This document shows positions 57,196 through 64,000 of a stretch of 64,000 bases of DNA, one piece after another (position 1 is the stretch's first letter; every line of letters starts with the position of its first letter). Under the pieces are notes generated by a model. It was not told where the DNA came from and did no database searches. It worked only from the letters and a program-made list of their open reading frames with translations. The stretch comes from Triplophysa rosa (lineage: Eukaryota; Chordata; Actinopteri; Cypriniformes; Nemacheilidae): positions 2,829 to 66,828 of the forward strand of contig NW_026634157.1 of assembly GCF_024868665.1 (NCBI RefSeq), in the 5' to 3' direction. The position numbers and the translations under genes are program-made.

Positions 57196-57951
57196 CGTTC
57201 CCAGCTAAACGTTACTTTAAGCGTTTTAAAGAACTTTAAAGCCAGTACATCAATATTTCTCATCATTGGGGGAGGAGCTTCACCTACATCAATTAAAGTA
57301 AACATTATAACATGTTAGAATAAAAAACAAGGAGGAAACAGAATTTGACGGTGAAAAATATAGCTGTCGAAATGCGTTCCTTTACCCCAACGATGAGAAA
57401 TATTGATGTAATGGCTTTAAAGTGGCTGTTTCTGTTCCAGTTGTGGGAGGAGCTTCACCTACATCAGTCTAAGTAAACATTATAATATATTAGAATAAAA
57501 AACAAGGAGGAAATAGAATTCGATGGTGAAATTTATAGCTGACAAAATGCATTCCCTTATCCCAATGATGAGAAATATTATTGTAACATTTGTTATGCTA
57601 AATTGGCTGTGACACTAACCCTAAGTGACAAAAACATGCACGCTGCTATTTCGATTGACAATTGAAATTACCGTTCCTACACTACTTTTAATATGTATTT
57701 TGAAATGCATATTTTAACGCTCTTTAAGTTGCAAAATTAAAATTAAAATGCATTCCCCGGGTTAAGTATATGTGTTTAAGGTAGCCAAGCAAAACTGTTG
57801 CAAAATGATCATTCAAATGTTATTTTCCCTAAATGCATTAACATTCACGGGTTGAGCATTTTGGATTGCATTTTCATTACACAGCGCGCCGAGTTTTGCA
57901 AAATTCAATGTGGACTTTAGAACGCATTTCGAGCTGGCCACGCCCCCTCCC

Positions 57952-59005
57952 CTTTAAAACATCTAGTCCTTGTAACACCCCTATACTGCCTGTTATCAAA
58001 GCAGACAAGGCAAAATGGCGTTTGGTACATGACTTAAGGGCAATCAATGAAATAGTGGAAGATTGGCCAGTAGAAGTTCCGAATCCTCACACCCTGCTCA
58101 CAAATGTGCCGCCTGATGCAAAGTATTTTACAGTAATTGATCTTTGTTCTGCCTTTTTCAGCATCCCATTGGCTGAGAGCAGCAGGCACTTGTTTGCCTT
58201 CACATACGAAGGGACTCAGATATCCTATACTAGGGTCCCTCAAGGGTTCCGCCATAGCCCTCATATATTCAATCAGCTGTTAAAAGCTGACTTGGAAGAT
58301 CTGGTATTGGATAGCACTCTTCTGCAGTATGTTGATGACTTGTTAATTTGTGCCCCTACCCTTGAACAATGTCACAGAGATTCTATTAAGGTTCTAACAA
58401 AATTAGCTGAAGGAGGACACAAAGCCTCGAAGGCAAAGTTACAGTATTGCCAAGAATACTTGGGAAGAATAATTGCTTATAAAACCAAAGAATATCACAA
58501 AGCCAATTAGAGGGAATAAGCAAGGTTCCACTTCCACAGACTGTTGGTCATATGATGACATTCTGGGCATGACTGGGTTCAGCTCAGATTGGATAGAGGA
58601 TTATGCAATAAAAACTGCCCCATTGAGAGCCCTGATGAAGCAGGCAGGACAGCAAAATTTGAGAGCCCCACTTACATGGAATAGTGATGCAACAATAGCA
58701 TTTGAGTCAATTAAAAGAGAACTGCAAAGTGCTCCAGCTCTGACGAGCCCTGATTATATGAAACCCTTTCACTTGTATGTGGCCAATAGAAAAGAAGGAT
58801 ATGCTTCTGTGTGTTGATGCAAGAAACTTGTAAGGGAAGAGGAAAACAGCCCATTGCCTTTTATAGCACAAAACTGGATAGTGTAGCACAGGGATATCCC
58901 CCTTGTTATCAAGGACTTGCTGCTGTATATTATGCTTATGAGAAAGCTTCTACTTTGACTATGGGATACCCAGTGACTATATATTGCACACCACAAGATG
59001 GTTGA
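57952..59005 (+). pseudogene. ERV reverse transcriptase (broken)
   Basis: First frame to 58508: VHDLRAINE, FTVIDLCSAFFSIPL, VPQGFRHSP and the catalytic YVDD at 58328-58339. The thumb/connection continues in other frames (to 58817, then 58811-59005). At least two frame changes. The N-terminal fingers are missing. Confidence 0.88.
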
Positions 59006-59805
59006 AATGTTGGAACAAGGCAGATTTGTTTTGACGCAGGCCAGAAGCTTGGCATATTCAACTCTTTTAACATATCCAGATGTAACGATAAAACATTGTA
59101 CTACTGTAAATCCAGCAAATTACATACCTTTGGAAGATGAGGGTATCCACATGATTGTGTTGCTGAATCATTAGCTTTTACCCGTCTTAGACCAGATTTA
59201 GAGTCTACACCTATAATGCATGCTGAAGCTGATTATTTTGTGGATGGTTCTTGTTTCAGAGACCATCTGGGAAATCATGCTGGGTTTTTCTGTGGTTAAG
59301 CGAAAGCAAAGATGATTTGTACCTGTGATTTCTCAATCATTGTGAGCAGCCTTGCTCAGCACAACTGGCTGAATAAAGCTTTAACCACAGCCTGTGAATT
59401 AGCAAAGGGACGAATTGTAAATATTTATACAGACTCTGCTTATGCACATGGAGTGTGCCATTTATATGGGGCGTCTGGAAGCAAAGAGGATTTAAAAAGA
59501 GTGATGGTACCCCAATACAACATGCAGAGCAAATTGTACAGTTGATTTCTGCAATGATGCAACCAAAACTTTTAGCCGTTGTTAAGTGTCAAGCACACAA
59601 AAAGGGAAATGATTTTGTAATACTTGGAAACAATGCTGCTGATGCTGAGGCTAGAAAAGCTTCAGGATGCCAAACTGCAGTTATGGCTCCCATGGTATTA
59701 GTACAACCTGAGCCCCGAATTGCAGACCTTGCTCGCATACAGGAGCAGAGCAAGTGCTGTCGAACAGTCAGTTTGGCAGCAAAGGGGGGCCACAAGAGAC
59801 TGTAA
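59006..59805 (+). pseudogene. ERV RNase H (broken)
   Basis: YFVDGSC near 59240 and IYTDSAYA near 59430 carry two catalytic aspartates. KCQAHKKGND and NNAADAEARKA (about 59590-59665) are the C-terminal block. Split over three frames with a stop at about 59300. Confidence 0.82.
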
Positions 59806-59854
59806 ATGGAGTATGGAGATCTCATGAAGGACTATAATTGCACCGCATGCCCTA

Positions 59855-60860
59855 TTGACTGTTTTAATTTCAGAGACACGTGGGTTTGATCATTGCGGTC
59901 GAAATGAGATACTTCGAAAAATCAAGCAACAAGGATATTGGTCAACTTATTTGCAAGCAACAGTGGATGATTACCTAACAGGATGTGACATTTGTGCTCA
60001 GAACAATGTTAGGAAAGGGACTTCAGCACCCATAGGACACATTCCTGTACCTGGAGGGACCTTTTAACATTTAGTAATGGACTATGTTGACATGATCAAG
60101 TCGGTCAGAGGCAAAAGATACATGCTGGTGATTATAGACAGATTCAGCAGATGGGTGGAAGCTGTGCCATCAGCAGACCAGGGCTCTGGGACTGTGATTA
60201 AGTTCTTGACAAGAGAAGTGATTCCAAGGTTTGGAATTCCATCTGAGATCAGTTCAGATAACTGGCTCCTCATTTATTCAAACAACTGTAAAAACTGTCT
60301 TGCAACAATCTGCGCATAAAGCAGCGGCTAGGCTGCGTTTACCATCCCCAATCGCAAGGAATGTTGAGAAGGCTAATGGGACTCTAAAAGCAAAGATAAA
60401 TAAGATCTGTGCAGATACCAAATTGAACTGGGTAGATGCTTTACCGCTGGCACTAATGAACTACGATGCAAACCAACAGAACCACAAATTTGACCCCACA
60501 TGAAATGCTCACGGGCAGACCAATGCCAGTGCCATATTTAAGGGGCCCTTATGATGGACTCGCCTTTGGACAGTTGCAATGTTGAATTAAGAACTTACAT
60601 GAGACAATTAACTGCTATACATGAGGCTATATATTCGCAGGAGCAGCGCCAAGGGCCCAGAGAAGACGAAGAAGCTCCATGTGCAATAGTTCCGGGAGAT
60701 AACGTCTATCTGAGAGGTCTTCAGAAGGAGATGGAATGAGCCACGGAGAGAAGGGCCCTACACAGTCGTACGAGCAACACCTACAGCGGTACAAGTAGAA
60801 GGAAGAACACTTGGTACCACTTGAACCATTGCACCAGAGTACCACAACTTCGACGACGAG
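59855..60860 (+). pseudogene. ERV integrase (broken)
   Basis: Zinc-binding region HCGRNEILRKI...GCDICAQ (59890-60002); catalytic-core aspartates in MDYVDMI (about 60077) and SSDNW (about 60255); a glutamate-containing VEKANGTLK (about 60365) in a shifted frame. The C-terminal VPGDNVYLRG (about 60690) is also frame-broken. An acidic then Arg/Ala-rich frame follows (60894-61190). Confidence 0.82.
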
Positions 60861-61189
60861 AGTCCTGATCAAGGCGACGAAGAAGCTGAGGAATTGTCAG
60901 AGTCTTCAGACGAAAGCAAGGACCAGATGATAGTCAGAGGACCCCCGAGAGGGTTCTCGAGCCCGCGCCAGAATCACCTAGGGCAGCTGAGGGACGACAG
61001 GAGCAGCTCCCCAGCACGAGCCAGAGCAGAGGGCACAGCAGGAGAGACTCGACCAGGAGCAGGAGTCGACACAGCAGGAGCCACTGCACGAGCCAGAGCA
61101 GAGACCGCGACCGGAGCGAACGGGCCAGGAGTCAGACCAGAGCAGAGAACAGAGGCAACCAGCGGAGCATGCTGGCAGGCCTGTATATG

Positions 61190-62945
61190 ATCCTGACATA
61201 CATGGAGAACATAGTGCAACCGAGATAGCCGCCATAGACAGGAACCAGGCACCCTCCGAACCCAGACAGGCGACAGGCCAGGCACCATGGTCAGGAGAGA
61301 GATGCAGGACGCTTCTGATCACGATATTGCTACTGATAACCTGGTACAGACGATACCACAAGCCCAGGGATACCCTGATCCAGAATTATCCCTTGAACGA
61401 TCTACTGGCAGAAGAACCTCCCAACCACCGATGTGTCAGACCTCACGATGGTCAGCCCCCAGACTTCGACTTGTGATGAACTGCCACGATATGAGCAGAC
61501 TTTGGGACATTGCCATTCACAATGAGTGGTATAGGTGGGCACGTTTTACAGTGGAACAATCATACATGAACAGTTGTGTATTTTGCACCCCTCACCATTG
61601 AGCAAACTCATCGTTGTGCCAAACCCATATGACTATAGACATTGTGCTGGATATTACGTGAAACAGTGTGCTAAGAGGAGAAACACTGTTCCTTTTTGCC
61701 ATGCAGAATGCTTAGCCCTGGCAGGGCACGAGAAAACAGAGAAAAGATACTATCTCGACCCATTATGGGGAAAGGAATGTATGGACATTGATGTAAACCT
61801 GCAGCAAACATGATTGAAGTTCCAGTTGTTTATGACATAGATTATACATTACAATATGAATGCTTTAATGGTACAACAAAGAGGGTGGAAATCGATGTGG
61901 GATTGTTTGAAGGAAATTGCATAACATGTTTGGCATTTGGATAAAAACATGCAAGTGAAAAGAATGTTAAAAAACATGTAGATAATAATGTTGCTTCAGC
62001 ACATTCACAGACAACTTCACAGTAATAGGTTGGGAAAGCTGCCAAATATGACAACAGGATGGCCATTAATTGAATCTTACCAAACTCCAAGTGAATGCTA
62101 TTGCTGACTATTTTTGGTTATGTGGAGGAAGCAAACTAAGACCAACATTGCCAGAAAAATGGATAGGTTTATGTGCAAGAGTAAAACGAATACAAGATGT
62201 CACAATAATTACATGGGACCCAAATGTGAATGTAAAAAGCAAGTCCCAAACATAGATATTATGAAAAGAGCCTACCAAAGTGATCCACAATTATAGTGAT
62301 TTCCAACTAATATTCCACACCAATTTAAAGCAAGAGATGAGGTGAGATCTGGATTCTGAGTCTATCCTCTATATGGATAACCCCAAATAAGAACACAGAA
62401 TGGATTAATTATCTGTATTACAATCAACAGAGGTTTATTAATTTTACAAATGATGCGCTTGAAGCGCTTGGAGAACAATTAGCCCCAACAAGTAAAATGG
62501 CCTTGGCAGAATAGACGAAGCTCTAAACTGGTTATTAGCTGAAAAAGGAGGAGTGTGTGTAATGTTTGGAGAAGATTGTTGTACTTATATTCCTAATAAT
62601 ACTGCCCCTGATGGATCTTTCTACTCACTGCCATGGAAAATTTGAAAAATCTAAGAGATGAAGTACAGCCAATGCTGGAACAGATAGGGCATTTGGAACA
62701 TGGTTTGAATCCATGTTTGGGTCCTGGAGAGAATGGTTAACTCAAGCGGGAATGATAATGTTGACTGTCTTAATGATTTCTGCAGTATTACTTTGTTGTG
62801 TTATCCCTATGATAAGATCTTTGATGGTTAGAGCCACAGCAAAACAAATGTCATTACATGCTAAAACTAAATGTGCAACATGACTCTGAAGCATTTATGT
62901 TAGCTATGGTCACAGCAATGGAAAACTGTGAAGAATATGATGACA
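61190..62945 (+). pseudogene. ERV envelope remnant
   Basis: Several short frames in different phases with cysteine-rich surface-subunit-like stretches (61535-61813). Near the end is a C-x6-CC motif (Cys codons 62556-62558 and 62577-62582) and a hydrophobic membrane-span-like segment (about 62745-62830). Many stops; cannot make an envelope protein. Confidence 0.7.
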
Positions 62946-63713
62946 ATTCATAACTGTCTACACACAAACAAGACAGGGGTGCCACTTTGTTTTACTATTA
63001 TATCTCTGTTTTTGAATAAGTAAAGGGAGATAGCATAAAATTGTTTTTCCTTTTGGGGCATGCAGTAAGTTATATTACTTTTGAGACATAATAGGCAGGA
63101 AGATAGCCTATGTTTTGTTTATTATTTTGGCAGTAACCCCTCCCCTTAGCCCAAAAAGAAGACAACAAGTGTATTTGTTCATTTATGACCCCAAGAGAAC
63201 TAACTGAGAGGGCTATGTATTATGTGCTCTCTTTCTCTTTCTTTTCTCCATTTTTCTTTCTATCTTTTTCTACTCTCATCACAACTTTAAGCAGGACAAG
63301 ACTGGGTGATCTGAATCAGAACTGCAGATTCTCAAAGCAACAGAGTTTCTGAGTGACATCACGGACAGTATATGAACTGATACGACGAAAGGAAATATAG
63401 ATTACCATGGAAATGATGTCTTCCACTCCAGGAAGAAGAATATTCATCAAACCGACAACAAACCTGCTGAGAGGTCAACCTTAATACCTGGACCGACACC
63501 GCACAAAGTACAAAGGATCAACATGAGAGAAAGCCTTAACAACTACAGGTCATAACTACCTATCACGGAGTGGGAATACGTGTGTGCGCATTACCCAAGG
63601 AACTAGAACTGTGAGTAGGAGCACGAGGGCAAAGTGCCAGTGGAAGAACTACCCTCATATAGAGAGGGTGGGGGCCACCCACTGGACGAACATAGGTAGC
63701 TTAAAGATATTAG
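62946..63713. other. Region after the retroviral env
   Basis: Contains a pyrimidine-rich TTTCTCTTTC run (about 63225-63275) and no long frame. It could include a decayed 3' LTR, but neither a PPT-TG start nor a matching repeat in the window supports this. Confidence 0.3.
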
Positions 63714-64000
63714 TTACCCTGCAGTGACTCCTTTAGTGACCTCACCCATTTCAGAAGACTTTTCCATATGTGGCATCACGTTGTACCATTGACAACTCAA
63801 GATCATTTATTACGTAATATAAAGACATCACACTCTAGAACTTTTCCATTTAGTCCAACATATTTTTGGTCAACTTCTTTTTTGGCAAATACTCATAGAT
63901 CAAGGGACATCGACAGAATATTGGCAAATGACGACAGCATATTAGCATTCTTTGCAACAATTGCAGAAAAGTCTACAGACAATGAAGCGCAATTAGGAAG
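63714..64000 (+). other. Open frame running off the window edge
   Basis: Ninety-five codons without stop to base 64000, first Met at 63768. Contains HSRTFPFSPTYFWSTSFLAN and SRDIDRILANDDSILAFFAT. The composition is protein-like. Not recognised; could be part of another retroviral or transposon gene. Confidence 0.35.

Larger units (their letters stand above)
53534..57951. repeat. 4.3-kb direct duplication, copy 2
   Basis: Same content and order as copy 1, offset 4329 bp up to 55414 and 4419 bp afterwards because of an extra 90 bp around the N. It ends where retroviral pol begins at 57952. Confidence 0.95.
57952..62945 (+). mobile_element. 5'-truncated endogenous retrovirus (gamma/epsilon-like), inactive
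   Basis: Order on the + strand is RT, RNase H, integrase, env, with several frame shifts and in-frame stops in every gene. LTR, primer site, gag and protease are absent on the left because the element starts abruptly at the duplication junction. A 3' LTR was not identified. RT with YVDD, an H-C zinc finger integrase and a C-x6-CC transmembrane motif place it with gamma/epsilon-type retroviruses of fish. It is an old, broken germline copy. Confidence 0.85.

Overview
The window looks like a vertebrate, almost certainly teleost and probably cyprinid-like, nuclear chromosome segment. It has GT-AG introns of up to 18 kb, a tRNA-derived SINE, dense hAT, Tc1 and L2 repeats of the kind common in zebrafish and carp, and long microsatellites. 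Only one cellular gene is clear: psat1 (phosphoserine aminotransferase), nine exons on the + strand from 2471 to 37564, with every splice phase intact and a predicted 368-residue product.

Layout. 1-2470: end of a DIRS-type retrotransposon, a 21-bp tandem array, AT-rich spacer, then the psat1 5' region with a 71-bp-arm inverted repeat carrying two CRE/ATF-like sites. 2528-20644: 18-kb intron 1, mostly mobile DNA. This is an old minus-strand L2 LINE with SGNH, endonuclease and RT remnants, broken up by hAT elements nested up to three deep. Several hAT copies show exact 8-bp target duplications. 20645-37564: exons 2-9, with introns holding Tc1, hAT, a SINE, a short LTR element with a proline-rich minisatellite-coded frame, and a PIF/Harbinger MITE. 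37961-44530: a Tc1 remnant and a nearly intact L2 with a 976-1018-codon endonuclease-RT frame. 44539-48323: a composite hAT containing a solo LTR and an L2 tail. 48353-49204: a second tandem array and unclassified repeat. 49205-57951: a 4.3-kb direct duplication, almost identical, with one N flanked by an 89-bp repeat in copy 2; this may be an assembly artefact. 57952-62945: a 5'-truncated, heavily broken endogenous retrovirus (RT, RNase H, integrase, env remnants). The last 1 kb is unassigned, apart from an open frame that runs off the edge.

The cellular gene works in serine synthesis. It converts 3-phosphohydroxypyruvate to phosphoserine with glutamate as amino donor and PLP as cofactor. 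The rest is mobile-element history. I see no coherent new multi-gene system. The best leads are the psat1 promoter palindrome, the paired tandem arrays sharing a 21-bp anchor, the LTR element with a repeat-coded protein, the foldback pair, and the possible false duplication.
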